64,000 nucleotides of DNA, from contig NZ_KB898709.1 in NCBI RefSeq assembly GCF_000377745.1, positions 191,001 to 255,000 of the forward strand, written 5' to 3'. Origin of the DNA: Gilvimarinus chinensis DSM 19667. Lineage in GTDB: Bacteria; Pseudomonadota; Gammaproteobacteria; Pseudomonadales; Cellvibrionaceae. This document shows positions 44,150 to 52,890 of this stretch, piece after piece (position 1 is the stretch's first letter; each line of letters opens with the position of its first letter). The notes below the pieces were generated by a model, which did not search any database, was not told the DNA's origin, and was given only the letters and a program-made list of their open reading frames with translations. A program made the position numbers and the translations under genes.

Positions 44150-45848
44150 AAGATGAACAACTGTAGTGGGATACCCCGCCGGCCAGAAAAAACTCCGGCG
44201 GCCTGAGCCGGTAATACTTTTCCTCGACTTGCGGCGATTGTTCATCATAGGGCCGGGTTAACACATCCTGTAGTTCGCGCACTAAAGAGTAATCGCCCTG
44301 CTTCGCTTTCTCGTAGGCGGGCACTACCAACCACTCGCGCCAGGTGTATTTCGGGTTAATCTGCAACATTTTCTGTGACAGCTCGGCGGTATTACTCTTA
44401 TCAATCAGCGAACGCCATTTTTCCAGCCAGCTCGACCATTGAGCCTCAAGCGTGGCTGACGGCTCTTGATAAAAGCTCCGGCGCAAAGGCTTCAGGCTCT
44501 CAGGTATATAGGAGAGCTCGCGGAAGAAGATAGTGTAATCCACCGGCGTTTTCATCATTAACGCCAACAGCTCGTTAAGCAACTCGGCATTATAGGTTTG
44601 TAGGCCCAGTTTTGCGGCGAACATATTCTGAAGCTTTTGCTGCATGACAGCGCCAAACCCCTTTTGTAGCTCTTCAAATGCCTGTAGCTGTTCGGGGTGA
44701 GATAACAGCAAAGGACGCAATGCGCTGCAAAAAGAATTAAAATTCTGCTCCGCCGCCGCAGGCTGATTAAACAACGAAAAGTGCCGCCCACCACCGGTCC
44801 AGGGTTGAAAATAAGGGTCAAAGCGTTCGCAAAACCCGAAAGGCCCATAGTCCAGCGTGTAACCGCCCCCGGCGCAGTTGTCACTGTTAAAGTTTCCCTG
44901 GCAATAACCTACTCGCAACCAGTTGGCAATCAGCGAGGTCAAGCGTTCGCGAAAAGCCGAGGTAAGCGCCACCAACTTGTCGGCCAGCGGCAACTCGGAA
45001 TTAATATCGCTCCCGTACTCACGGTCAATCAAATGCTGAACAATTTTCTCCAATTCTTCTAATGAATCGGCATGGGCCTGGGCGCGAACCCGGCGGGCAA
45101 ACAGCTCCAACTGCCCCACTCGCAAAAAAGACGGAGCTACCCGTGTGGAAATCGCCACAGGTTCTGATACCAGCGTATCCGGGTCAGCATTGGAAGAGCC
45201 CGGCGAATACCAGGGCCGCTGGACTGTCTCGGTTTTAGAAACATACAAACACAGCGAGCGGGATGTAGGCACACCCAGCCCGTGCATGTGCTCCTGCGCT
45301 AAAAACTCGCGCACGCTGGAGCGCAACACCGCACGCCCATCAGCGCCACGGCAGTATGGCGTAGGGCCGCCGCCTTTTAATTGCATCTCCCAACGCTGGC
45401 CGTTGATGACCGCTTCAAGCACCGACACGGCGCGCCCATCGCCATAACCGTTACCGGTTTGGAACGGACACTGCTGAGTGTACTCGGTGCCATAAATCGA
45501 CAGTGCGTAACCCGTGGCCCAACCGACTTTGCGCAGTGGCGCGGGAAGGTCAGACATATCCCCGGAGAAGAGGCGGCGAAATCCCTCTGTCTGCGCGAGA
45601 TTGTCGTCGAAATTAAGCTCGCGGAAAAAATCACTGCTGTGAGCGACATACTCGGGCGCGGTAATAGGCGTGGGCTTAACGGGGACATAGTGACCTGAAA
45701 AAACCTGCCGAGGGCGATAATCCTCGCCGTCGTCCGTCGCATCTGGATCGCGCTTCAGCTGATCCAGCAACGAGTAATCGGCAAGCTCGGCGAGCTCCTC
45801 AAGGGTGCTCACTGGTGGCGCTGACTCTTTAGCCTTTGGTTCATTCAT
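44148..45848 (-). CDS. selO: SelO family protein adenylyltransferase (YdiU)
   Basis: This 566-residue pseudokinase-fold enzyme transfers AMP to proteins in response to oxidative stress. [27 protein letters not shown] contains the nucleotide-binding Lys and Arg region (key part: [20 protein letters not shown]), [22 protein letters not shown] carries the catalytic Asn/Asp pair, and the C-terminus HYSCSS keeps the cysteine that replaces selenocysteine of animal SelO. The ATG at 45848 is preferred over a TTG at 45860; neither has a clear ribosome-binding site. It is convergent with the zinc operon and has no visible operon partner. Confidence 0.9.
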   Translation of the reverse strand: MNEPKAKESAPPVSTLEELAELADYSLLDQLKRDPDATDDGEDYRPRQVFSGHYVPVKPTPITAPEYVAHSSDFFRELNFDDNLAQTEGFRRLFSGDMSDLPAPLRKVGWATGYALSIYGTEYTQQCPFQTGNGYGDGRAVSVLEAVINGQRWEMQLKGGGPTPYCRGADGRAVLRSSVREFLAQEHMHGLGVPTSRSLCLYVSKTETVQRPWYSPGSSNADPDTLVSEPVAISTRVAPSFLRVGQLELFARRVRAQAHADSLEELEKIVQHLIDREYGSDINSELPLADKLVALTSAFRERLTSLIANWLRVGYCQGNFNSDNCAGGGYTLDYGPFGFCERFDPYFQPWTGGGRHFSLFNQPAAAEQNFNSFCSALRPLLLSHPEQLQAFEELQKGFGAVMQQKLQNMFAAKLGLQTYNAELLNELLALMMKTPVDYTIFFRELSYIPESLKPLRRSFYQEPSATLEAQWSSWLEKWRSLIDKSNTAELSQKMLQINPKYTWREWLVVPAYEKAKQGDYSLVRELQDVLTRPYDEQSPQVEEKYYRLRPPEFFLAGGVSHYSCSS

Positions 45849-46072
45849 ACAAAGTGTCAATACCGTCTTGTTGCCGCTGAATGGGTGTTACTGTTTAACA
45901 AGGTGTTATTCAAGCTCACTGTACCACAGAGGCGGCACCGTCATTAACGTTCCACGTAATAGCAAGAGTGATCGCGCCACTTATTTCACCGTATACCCAC
46001 TGTGAAAGTCCGGGTCGAGGCTTACCCCCCTTCGCTCCGATGTCACTGTCACACTGATTCACGGTAGATGCT

Positions 46073-46489
46073 ATGAAACCCTGGCAACTATGGCTGCTCA
46101 CTCTACTCCCTCTCGCGGCAACAGGTTACGCGACGCCGCTCAACGACCTGGCGCCCCTGCAATGGGAGAATCGAATTATCCTGGCCTGGACAGACAAACC
46201 GCAAGCCACGGTAAAGGCGTTAAGACGTGAGAGTGTGGCCGTGCAAGAGCGGGACATAGCCTGGTTTGTTTTCTCAGGTGAGGCCACGCAATCGAACTAT
46301 TCACGTAAGCTCGGCGACGACTTTGCCGCAGTAGTGACGGAAAAATACCACCACTCTACACCCCAGGTATTGCTGATTGGCAAAGACGGCGGAGTTAAAG
46401 ATTCCGACAGTGCACTTTTACTGGAGTCGCTGTTTCGTCAGGTTGACGCCATGCCCATGCGTCGGCGCGAAATGCAACGCAGTCATTAA
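46073..46489 (+). CDS. DUF4174 exported protein
   Basis: A 138-residue protein with a clear signal peptide (LWLLTLLPLAATGYATP, cleavage near residue 20). The mature part (PLNDLAPLQWENRIILAWTD, then VQERDIAWFVFSG, then TPQVLLIGKDGGVKDSDSALLLESLFRQVDAMPMRRREM) matches the DUF4174 pattern, a thioredoxin-like fold without active cysteines that is often periplasmic. Function is unknown. It is monocistronic, and no regulatory element is evident. Confidence 0.8.
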   Translation: MKPWQLWLLTLLPLAATGYATPLNDLAPLQWENRIILAWTDKPQATVKALRRESVAVQERDIAWFVFSGEATQSNYSRKLGDDFAAVVTEKYHHSTPQVLLIGKDGGVKDSDSALLLESLFRQVDAMPMRRREMQRSH

Positions 46490-46737
46490 CACCAGGGGCA
46501 CCTTAAAACCTGAATTGATTTCGACATCGCTTTTGATCCAAAACCGTCAAAGACGCGCACTTTTCGGGGTTGGTTGTAATCAGCCCCCGAAACACGCGTT
46601 AAACCCAGTCTTCAGCTTGGTTATCATCTCCCACGCATGCTGCTCAAAAAACCGGCAGACAAAAAAGAAGCTTCCTGCGCACCTACGCTGGATCACGGGG
46701 TCTTTTGGCTGACATTGCAGCAAATCTAGGGTACCGC

Positions 46738-47292
46738 CTACGCCTGGGAGGCGATGCCCTCACGACAAACACGGAGTATCTGCTCGGCCAGCGCAGAGTC
46801 GTTTACCGCTCGAGCTAAGGCCACACCGCCGACCATCAACACGGCATTGCGCAACGCCTCATCCGCGCCGTCCTCAAAGCCACCGGCACGGGTGATGGTG
46901 GTAACCAGCCCCTGAAACACCCGCGTGTAGGCCTTGCGCACCGGCTCTTCACGCTGCTGAATGTCCGTGGCTAAAAATGCCAGCGGACAAGGGTTTTTAT
47001 CCCCGGTTATACGCCCGACACCCAGATAGCGAGCCGCCAACTCCTGAGTATTAAGGTCATGAGATGACCGCAGCAAATACTCACGCGCACTGCTGGCCGC
47101 CGCAACAATTGCTTCGGCATAAAGTTGGGACTTGCTGCGAAAGTGGGCGTAGAACGCCCCACGGGTTAATCCCGCCGCGTCCATCACATCGTCAATACTG
47201 ACCCGCTCATACCCCAAACGTGTGAATAGCTGGCCCGCCGCGCTCAGAATGCGGGCTTTGGTATGCTGTTTGTGTTCACTTTTCCATCCCAT
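46738..47292 (-). CDS. TetR/AcrR-family transcriptional regulator
   Basis: A 184-residue repressor. The N-terminal helix-turn-helix is ILSAAGQLFTRLGYERVSIDDVMDAAGLTRGAFYAHFRSK (key part: DVMDAAGLTRGAFYAHFRSK). The ligand-binding part has Cys105-region GDKNPCPLAFLATDIQ, as in regulators that respond to electrophiles or oxidants; this is only a hint. It is divergent from the glutathione transferase gene, and a perfect operator lies between them, so it probably represses both itself and the transferase. Confidence 0.9.
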   Translation of the reverse strand: MGWKSEHKQHTKARILSAAGQLFTRLGYERVSIDDVMDAAGLTRGAFYAHFRSKSQLYAEAIVAAASSAREYLLRSSHDLNTQELAARYLGVGRITGDKNPCPLAFLATDIQQREEPVRKAYTRVFQGLVTTITRAGGFEDGADEALRNAVLMVGGVALARAVNDSALAEQILRVCREGIASQA

Positions 47293-47320
47293 TGGTCATC
47301 CTCTTTAGGTCTATAAACAC

Positions 47321-47356
47321 AACCTCAAAATATGTTCTTTAACATATTTTGAGGTT
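47321..47356. promoter_or_regulatory. Operator of the TetR/GST pair, perfect 36-bp inverted repeat
   Basis: AACCTCAAAATATGTT (47321-47336), a 4-base spacer CTTT, and AACATATTTTGAGGTT (47341-47356) are exact inverted copies. The site lies in the 107-base region between the divergent start codons, 28 bases upstream of the TetR gene and 43 bases upstream of the transferase gene. Confidence 0.88.
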
Positions 47357-47399
47357 GGTTACAGTAGCGCAGTCGAGCGTTGAACAACAGGAGTAAACC

Positions 47400-48056
47400 A
47401 TGACGGATTCAGTACACATTTTCGGCCCCGGCTTCAGCACCTTTGTACGGGTGGCGCTACTGGTATGCGAGGAAAAACGCATTCCCTATACCCTGGGCAA
47501 GACCCTTTACGGAAAACCGCAAGAAACCCACAGCCCGGCACACTTCAAGGTGCACCCGTTTGGCAAGCTACCGGTACTGTTTCACGGTAATTTCGTGCTC
47601 ACCGAAACCGCAAGTATTATCCGTTATCTGGATGCAACCTTTGGTGGAGAAACACTGCAAGGCAATTCAGCACGAGAGAAAGCCGAGATAGATCAGTGGT
47701 GCTCACTGATAACCCATTATGTGGATTACCATGTGGTGCGACAATTTATGCTGGAGGTATTACTTCCCAAAGGAGAGAACGGCGAACCGAGGTTCGATGT
47801 GATTGCAAAAAAGCGCCCCTTGGCGGAAAACGCACTGAAGATCGTAGAAGAGCAACTAGGTGATAAGCCATATCTTGTGGGCAATGAGTTTAGCCTCGCC
47901 GATGCCATGCTGGCACCGATGTTGTCGTACAACCTGGAGTCGCCCGAGTTTCTCAATGTCGTGGCGCATTCAGAAAAACTGACCGCCTACACCAAACGAC
48001 TCGAAGCTCGAGAGAGCGGACAGAAAATTCTCAAACCACTATCACAGTCCCGATAG
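47400..48056 (+). CDS. Glutathione S-transferase family protein
   Basis: A 218-residue cytosolic protein with a thioredoxin-like N-terminal domain (GPGFSTFVRVALLVCEEKRIPYT, HPFGKLPVLFHG, LTETASIIRYLDATFG) and a helical C-terminal domain (LVGNEFSLADAMLAPML). The catalytic position holds Ser (GFSTFVR). These enzymes conjugate glutathione to electrophiles. AGGAG lies 6 bases upstream of the ATG. The TetR operator immediately upstream suggests induction by a toxic compound. The natural substrate is unknown. Confidence 0.9.
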   Translation: MTDSVHIFGPGFSTFVRVALLVCEEKRIPYTLGKTLYGKPQETHSPAHFKVHPFGKLPVLFHGNFVLTETASIIRYLDATFGGETLQGNSAREKAEIDQWCSLITHYVDYHVVRQFMLEVLLPKGENGEPRFDVIAKKRPLAENALKIVEEQLGDKPYLVGNEFSLADAMLAPMLSYNLESPEFLNVVAHSEKLTAYTKRLEARESGQKILKPLSQSR

Positions 48057-48061
48057 AAAAA

Positions 48062-48089
48062 GCGCCAGATCGAAATACCGCTCTGGCGC
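48062..48089 (-). terminator. Minus-strand intrinsic terminator
   Basis: GCGCCAGA (48062-48069) and TCTGGCGC (48082-48089) form a perfect stem. The T tract (TTTTT) is on the minus strand only, so it terminates leftward transcripts, probably those of the small minus-strand gene at 48.2-48.4 kb, before they run into the GST gene. Confidence 0.65.
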
Positions 48090-48200
48090 AAAACGAACAG
48101 AGCTGTTTTCACACTTGTGCAAGCGCCCAGCGCTTGAAGTTCATGCCTGGGAAGCATCGCGGTTACAATAGACTCGTTTATACCGATTAATTCTTTTTTC

Positions 48201-48443
48201 TCATCCACTGTCTAATTGTTCTTCTGTCAATCGACTATACTGCAACGGCCGCTGAAGCAAGCCGTAAGTTCGCGGTGCTAGTGGGCCGTGCGCAAAAATA
48301 GGTAACCGTTCGCTGGGCCAAAACGCCCAGCTCTGCGCTGCCAACAAAGATGTCGGTAAGGAGCGAGAGCAGGATGCGATGAGCTTTGGAAAAACTTGAA
48401 ATAGCCCCTCTATTCCTGCGTTTTTCCGTCTTGATCTGGTCAT
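48201..48443 (-). CDS. Possible small basic protein, 80 residues, unknown
   Basis: A possible gene in an otherwise empty 480-base stretch. The ATG at 48443 has AGGAG 10 bases upstream, and a leftward terminator lies downstream. The product is basic at the start (TRSRRKNAGIEG) with a mildly hydrophobic middle (LPTSLLAAQSWAFW) and no known motif. A longer frame to 48635 would overlap the DUF1428 gene on the other strand and is less likely. Composition gives no firm proof of coding. Confidence 0.3.
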   Translation of the reverse strand: MTRSRRKNAGIEGLFQVFPKLIASCSRSLPTSLLAAQSWAFWPSERLPIFAHGPLAPRTYGLLQRPLQYSRLTEEQLDSG

Positions 48444-48536
48444 TTTGGCTGTGCTCCTTTGTCGCCTAACTTTACGCATGGCCCACTCAGCATCTTCGTA
48501 CCGCATTGTTATGTAGGAATTTAAAAGGAGACTGAC

Positions 48537-48890
48537 ATGAGCTATATCGATGGATTTATAGCCGCTGTACCCACGGCCCGCAAAGAAGAGTATTTGCAAC
48601 ACGCAAAAATAGCCGCCAAATGCTTTAAGGAACACGGCGCGATCAAAGTAACCGAGTGCTGGGGTGACGATGTACCCGAGGGCGAAACGACTTCATTCCC
48701 CATGGCGGTAAAATGCAAGCCTGACGAAACCGTTGTGTTTGGATTGGTGGAGTGGCCCACCAAAAAAGTGCGAGATTCCGGCATGCAAAAGGTGATGGAA
48801 GACGAGCGCATGAGCAGCGACAGCAACCCCATGCCTTTTGATGGCAAGCGGCTGATTTACGGTGGCTTTGAGGTTATTTTTGACGATTGA
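48537..48890 (+). CDS. DUF1428 protein (YbaA-like)
   Basis: A 117-residue soluble protein with a ferredoxin-like dimeric alpha-beta barrel pattern: MSYIDGFIAAVPTARKEEYLQHA, then GAIKVTECWGDDVPEGETTSFPMAV (key part: TECWGDDVPEG) and KRLIYGGFEVIFDD at the end. Family members are uncharacterised; E. coli YbaA is the usual reference. AGGAG lies 7 bases upstream. It is followed by a VOC-fold protein in the same direction, and such pairs are common in proteobacteria. Confidence 0.88.
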   Translation: MSYIDGFIAAVPTARKEEYLQHAKIAAKCFKEHGAIKVTECWGDDVPEGETTSFPMAVKCKPDETVVFGLVEWPTKKVRDSGMQKVMEDERMSSDSNPMPFDGKRLIYGGFEVIFDD

Positions 48891-48936
48891 ACTATCAAAA
48901 ACCACTTGGGGCCAACCTACATCAATGGAGCAGCGT

Positions 48937-49428
48937 ATGAAAAGTATCGCTCAAAACCGAGTATGCCTTTGGTTTGACGGGGAGGCCCAAGCCGCCGCTG
49001 AATTCTACGCTCGTACCTTTCCTGACTCTGAGGTAAGTGCCATACACCGCGCCCCCGCCGATTATCCGGCAGGCAAAGCCGGTGATGTACTGACGGTGGA
49101 TTTTGTGGTCTTAGGCATTCCATGTCTTGGGTTAAACGGCGGGCCCGCCTTTCGGCACAACGAGTCTTTTTCGTTTCAAGTAGCGACCCAAACTCAGGAG
49201 GAAACCGACCGCTACTGGAACGCCATTATTGATAACGGTAGAGAAGAGAGTGCCTGTGGCTGGTGTAAAGACAAATGGGGCGTGTCCTGGCAAATTACCC
49301 CGACAATACTCACAGACGCGATTACAAGCCCGGACCGTAAACTGGCAAAACGGGCTTTCGAGGCGATGTTAGGAATGAAAAAAATTGACATTGCTGTCAT
49401 AGAAACTGCGATTAATCCGGTCAATTAA
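48937..49428 (+). CDS. VOC-superfamily protein (PhnB-like)
   Basis: A 163-residue protein of the PhnB/glyoxalase-like group. CLWFDGEAQAAAEFYARTFPDSEV is the first repeat unit (key part: EAAEFYxxTFPDSEV pattern), followed by FVVLGIPCLGLNGGPAFRHNESFSFQV and CGWCKDKWGVSWQI. Function is unknown for most members. The ATG at 48937 has GGAG 6 bases upstream; an ATG at 48925 lies too close to that site. The stop codon lies inside an inverted repeat shared with the convergent DUF3299 gene. Confidence 0.85.
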   Translation: MKSIAQNRVCLWFDGEAQAAAEFYARTFPDSEVSAIHRAPADYPAGKAGDVLTVDFVVLGIPCLGLNGGPAFRHNESFSFQVATQTQEETDRYWNAIIDNGREESACGWCKDKWGVSWQITPTILTDAITSPDRKLAKRAFEAMLGMKKIDIAVIETAINPVN

Positions 49429-49445
49429 ATTGGCCGGATTAATCG
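49409..49445. other. Long inverted repeat containing both convergent stop codons
   Basis: CGATTAATCCGG (49409-49420) and CCGGATTAATCG (49434-49445) are perfect inverted copies, and the inner CAATT/AATTG arms extend the stem. Stop codons of the VOC gene (49426-49428) and of the DUF3299 gene (49439-49441) both lie inside. No T tract. Confidence 0.75.
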
Positions 49446-49999
49446 GTATACAACTCCATTTCATCCACCTGCATCCGATACGCCGCCTGGGACAAATCTG
49501 TTTCTACCAAGTCAATGGTCAGCGTGCCGGACACCCAAAAAGGGTCGTAGAGCGCATCGAGAATAATACCTTTTTCATACTTTGCGTAAACCACTTGATT
49601 CGGCGGCGGTGGAGGCAAGTGAATGCAAGCCCCGAAAAAGGGAACCAGTAAAAATTCGGTAATGCGCTGGTCATCATCAAACCGCAGCGGCACAACAAAG
49701 CCCGGCATGCGAATCGATTTGTTGTCATATTCGGCGACGGTTTTAGCCGACTTGAGCGCCAGATTGTAGGGGTCATTTTCATCCAGTCCGGCAAAACCTG
49801 TACCTTCACCAATGGACGGCATCACATCGGCCTCGCCGCCCTCGGGTACATCGTTTATCCATTCCGGGGGATTCATCAGTGCCTGCAAATCCTCTTCGGG
49901 CATTAAATCGGGCCACTCGATGGTCTGATAATCCTGCGCCCACGAGGCCACTCCAACTAACCAGGTAAACAGCAGCGCACAACTTACAAGCCTTTTCAT
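49439..49999 (-). CDS. DUF3299 exported protein (PA4066-like)
   Basis: A 186-residue protein with a signal peptide (LVSCALLFTWLVGVASWAQ). The mature part ends with RMPGFVVPLRFDDDQRITEFLLVPFFGACIHLPPPPPNQ (key part: FFGACIHLPPPPPNQ), diagnostic of DUF3299. In P. aeruginosa the relative PA4066 is in a Zur-controlled cluster with DUF2796, an ABC ATPase and a permease. Here it is divergent from the ATPase and permease genes, and a Zur-like site lies between them. The ATG at 49999 has AAGAG upstream; a GTG at 50017 is in frame. Its role in metal uptake is not known. Confidence 0.83.
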   Translation of the reverse strand: MKRLVSCALLFTWLVGVASWAQDYQTIEWPDLMPEEDLQALMNPPEWINDVPEGGEADVMPSIGEGTGFAGLDENDPYNLALKSAKTVAEYDNKSIRMPGFVVPLRFDDDQRITEFLLVPFFGACIHLPPPPPNQVVYAKYEKGIILDALYDPFWVSGTLTIDLVETDLSQAAYRMQVDEMELYTD

Positions 50000-50028
50000 A
50001 CCATTCTCTTGCTTCACGGGAAAATCGC

Positions 50029-50041
50029 GTTATAACATAAC
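50029..50041. promoter_or_regulatory. Predicted Zur operator 4 (DUF3299/ABC divergent promoter)
   Basis: GTTATAACATAAC matches the right half of operator 1 exactly. The left half is CGCGTTA in place of TATGTTA, so the palindrome is imperfect. It lies 27 bases before the ABC ATPase ATG and 30 before the DUF3299 start. Confidence 0.65.
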
Positions 50042-50067
50042 ACATCATTCGTCCGCAGCTGTAAATC

Positions 50068-50745
50068 ATGTCCACCACGCCGCCATTCGCTATTGATATT
50101 TCCGACATCCAGTACGGTCACCGCAAAGGCCCATCCTGGCTTATACCACGCTGGCAGGTTGCCGTCGGTGCCACCGTGTTTATGCAAGCACCGTCGGGTG
50201 CAGGCAAGTCTACCCTGCTAAATGTTCTGGCAGGGCTGTTACCCGTGCGCAGCGGAACATTAACCGTGCTAAACGAACCACTGCACGCACGCCGCCCCGC
50301 GCAAACAGCCCCCTGGCGGGCGCGTAACCTTGGGGTTATTTTTCAAAGCCTTAACCTGCTGGATTACTTAAGCTGTCTGGACAACATTTTATTGGCGGCG
50401 CACTTTGCCAAAAATCGACAAACAGGGCTGAGCGAGAGCGCCCGCGAGCTGATGCAAAAACTTAATTTGCCCGACAAATTACTGCACAAAAAAGCCGGTG
50501 AACTGAGCGTAGGCCAGCGCCAGCGAGTCGCCATCGCCCGCGCGCTGATCAATAATCCCGCTCTGATTTTGGCCGACGAGCCCACCTCGGCACTGGATGA
50601 TGAAAACGGTGCAGACTTTATCGCCCTGCTGTTTGATCTGGTACGCGAGCGCAACTGTACCCTGGTGTTTGCCAGCCACAACAAAAGCCTGGGCGATTAT
50701 TTTGGCCAACACATTTTTCTGCAGGATTTGAGCCGCCCACTATGA
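50068..50745 (+). CDS. ABC transporter ATP-binding protein (LolD/MacB-like; PA4064-like)
   Basis: This 225-residue ATPase has Walker A APSGAGKSTLLNVL, the Q-loop FQSLNLLDYLS, signature LSVGQRQRVAIARAL, Walker B LILADEPTSALDDENG and the H-loop FASHNKSL. It belongs to the LolD-type group that pairs with FtsX-like permeases and moves substrates without a classic import permease. It overlaps the permease gene by 4 bases (ATGATG). The divergent DUF3299 gene and the Zur-like site fit the PA4064-PA4066/ZrgBCD zinc-responsive system. Confidence 0.88.
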   Translation: MSTTPPFAIDISDIQYGHRKGPSWLIPRWQVAVGATVFMQAPSGAGKSTLLNVLAGLLPVRSGTLTVLNEPLHARRPAQTAPWRARNLGVIFQSLNLLDYLSCLDNILLAAHFAKNRQTGLSESARELMQKLNLPDKLLHKKAGELSVGQRQRVAIARALINNPALILADEPTSALDDENGADFIALLFDLVRERNCTLVFASHNKSLGDYFGQHIFLQDLSRPL

Positions 50746-51965
50746 TGTTTCGCCTTGCCATAAAAAGCCTGCTCAGCCGGCGTTTCAGCGCTGCGGTATG
50801 CGTGGCCATGATTGCTTTAAGCACCCTTGCGTTGCTGACCGTAGACACCGTGTACCGGGGTACGCAATCGGCTTTTAGCCGTGGCGTACAAGGGATCGAC
50901 TTAATGGTGGGTGCCCCCACGGGGGACATTAATTTACTGTTGTTTTCGGCCTTCCATGTGGGCGCACCCAGCCGCGAGCTGAGCTTTTCTACATTCAAAC
51001 ACTGGCAAAACAACCCGGCCGTTAAACGCGCCGTGCCGCTAATGTTGGGAGACAGCCATAAAGGCTTTCGCGTTATTGGTACCAACCAGCAGCTGTTTGA
51101 TCACTTGCGAGCGACCAATGGCAACAACATATTTGCCCAAGGCGCGCCCTTCACTCATGTCTTTGAAGTCACACTCGGCCGCGAAGTGGCGCGCAAGTTA
51201 GGCTACCGGCTGGGAGACCAATTAATACTTAGCCACGGCATGGGCAGCCATAGCTTTCAGCAACACGATGCGCGCACCTTTACGGTTACCGGTATTCTCG
51301 CCGCCACCGGCACACCGATTGATAAAACCCTGCAAGTCAGCCTGGATGGCATTGAAGCCATACACTGGCCAGAACAGAAAATCGCCAACCTGCCGACCCA
51401 ACTCCCGATTGGTGAAAACCCACAATTAACGCCAAAGAGCCTGGCCGCTTTTTATCTTACCTTAGAAAATAAGGTGCGCACGTTTCAGTTACAACGGGCC
51501 ATTAACCAGTACCCCAAAGAGCCCACTCAAGCTGTATTGCCAGGTGTTGCCGTCACTCAACTCTGGGGTATGCTCGACTGGATAGAAATCGCACTTCTCA
51601 CTTTGGGCGGTCTGGCCTCCTTAATTGCCACCATAGGAGTCAGCGGTACGCTACTAACGCACCTTGAGCAACGCATGAAAGAGTTCCAATTGTTGCGAAC
51701 CCTCGGGGCACGCCAGCGATTTATCTTCACACTCTTGGGTATAGAAACCACAAGCCTCGTCGCCTTGGGCGCACTAATCGGCTGTGTAGGCACCATTGTT
51801 CTTGAACGCGTTTTACTGACCGTGGCACAAAACCGCTGGGGACTATACTGGGCTTTAGACATTGACTGGCTATTCATTAGCACTGGCATTGCCACCCTAG
51901 CGGTGATCGCAGGTATTATTTTTTCTGGCCTATCGGCCTTGCGTTTGCGTAAATTATCGCTGTAG
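50742..51965 (+). CDS. FtsX-like ABC permease (PA4065-like)
   Basis: This 407-residue inner-membrane protein has one N-terminal membrane segment (VCVAMIALSTLALLTVDTV), a large periplasmic MacB-PCD-like domain (about residues 40-270; LMVGAPTGDINLLLFSAFHVG near the start) and three C-terminal segments in the FtsX pattern (IALLTLGGLASLIATIGVSG, then EFQLLRTLGARQRFIFTLL). It works with the preceding ATPase. Such systems usually act on lipids, lipoproteins or protein complexes, so a role in zinc acquisition may be indirect. Confidence 0.85.
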   Translation: MMFRLAIKSLLSRRFSAAVCVAMIALSTLALLTVDTVYRGTQSAFSRGVQGIDLMVGAPTGDINLLLFSAFHVGAPSRELSFSTFKHWQNNPAVKRAVPLMLGDSHKGFRVIGTNQQLFDHLRATNGNNIFAQGAPFTHVFEVTLGREVARKLGYRLGDQLILSHGMGSHSFQQHDARTFTVTGILAATGTPIDKTLQVSLDGIEAIHWPEQKIANLPTQLPIGENPQLTPKSLAAFYLTLENKVRTFQLQRAINQYPKEPTQAVLPGVAVTQLWGMLDWIEIALLTLGGLASLIATIGVSGTLLTHLEQRMKEFQLLRTLGARQRFIFTLLGIETTSLVALGALIGCVGTIVLERVLLTVAQNRWGLYWALDIDWLFISTGIATLAVIAGIIFSGLSALRLRKLSL

Positions 51966-52018
51966 GAGACGCCCCCCACAGCGGTTCTAATACAGCAGTG
52001 AATACCGACAAGCACGTT

Positions 52019-52852
52019 TTATTTTATCAACGCCTGCAAGTGCTCTGAGATTTCCTCACGGGAGCTAGACTCAATAAAACCAATAGAAAAGGTAGAAGGC
52101 GCTGTAAGAAATTTATTTTTACCCTGTCGGCCAAACCCTAACACCGTCATATAGGGTCGACTCACGTAGTCATCCGGGTGCGCGTCATCGTTATGATTCA
52201 GTAAATAAAGAACGCGGGGGCTATCTTTATCACCAAACGCATACCATTCCGGTCCGGGTAAGTCTCCGGCATACGAGTCATAGATGGAGTGCCTTTGCAA
52301 ACTCGCAGAGTTGTACCAGAAATCACCCTCATCCATTGCACCCCCTGGCACACCTTCATACTGCACCCAGTAGTGATAGCCAGGGCTCACTTTGCTCATG
52401 GTAAAATCACAACGATCCGGGTAGAAATCCCAACGCCCTTCCCATTTGCCATTATCTGACGTAAACAGTATTTGCACGTGATTAGGGGTATTAACGGTTA
52501 TCTCAGAGGTCGCAGGGTCAGTACCCGCATTCATAGCATGAAAGTAATTGCCATCCTGCTTATGCACCGCATTCGGAAAACCTCGGTATTCGCCTTTCCA
52601 CCCCGAGCCTGCTTTATTGTGAAAGCCCAGCCAGTCTATTCCTTCATTATCCACCATGCTGGATAAACCACCGCCGCTTTTTTCCAGGAAAAAAACAGCA
52701 TTGTTGGTGTGAATAACATAAGCGTGCAACCCTCCTGCAGATTCATCCACCCCATGCGTTAACCGAACCCCTGGCTCCGTGACGCGATTAACGCAGGATG
52801 CCAGCAATACCATTGTGGTAACCAATACCAGTGTCTTTATTGTATGTTCCAT
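52019..52852 (-). CDS. Lipoprotein of unknown function in sugar-acid cluster
   Basis: A 277-residue lipoprotein (signal VLVTTMVLLASC, acylated at Cys). The mature part is beta-rich: FFLEKSGGGLSSMVDNEGIDWLGF, then GEYRGFPNAVH, NGKWEGRWDFYPDRCDFTM and HYWVQYEGVPGG. I recall similar uncharacterised proteins from planctomycetes and other polysaccharide degraders, but no named family. AGGAG lies 7 bases before the ATG at 52852. It is the last gene of a run with a MATE transporter and sugar-acid enzymes, and a role at the surface in binding or trimming carbohydrate is a guess. Confidence 0.5.
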   Translation of the reverse strand: MEHTIKTLVLVTTMVLLASCVNRVTEPGVRLTHGVDESAGGLHAYVIHTNNAVFFLEKSGGGLSSMVDNEGIDWLGFHNKAGSGWKGEYRGFPNAVHKQDGNYFHAMNAGTDPATSEITVNTPNHVQILFTSDNGKWEGRWDFYPDRCDFTMSKVSPGYHYWVQYEGVPGGAMDEGDFWYNSASLQRHSIYDSYAGDLPGPEWYAFGDKDSPRVLYLLNHNDDAHPDDYVSRPYMTVLGFGRQGKNKFLTAPSTFSIGFIESSSREEISEHLQALIK

Positions 52853-52890
52853 AAATAATCTCCTAACGCAGTTGTTAACCATTTATTCAG

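Noticed and set aside
46377-46712. Plus-strand frame of 111 codons after the DUF4174 gene
   Set aside because: It begins inside that gene in another frame, has low-complexity basic composition and no upstream signal.
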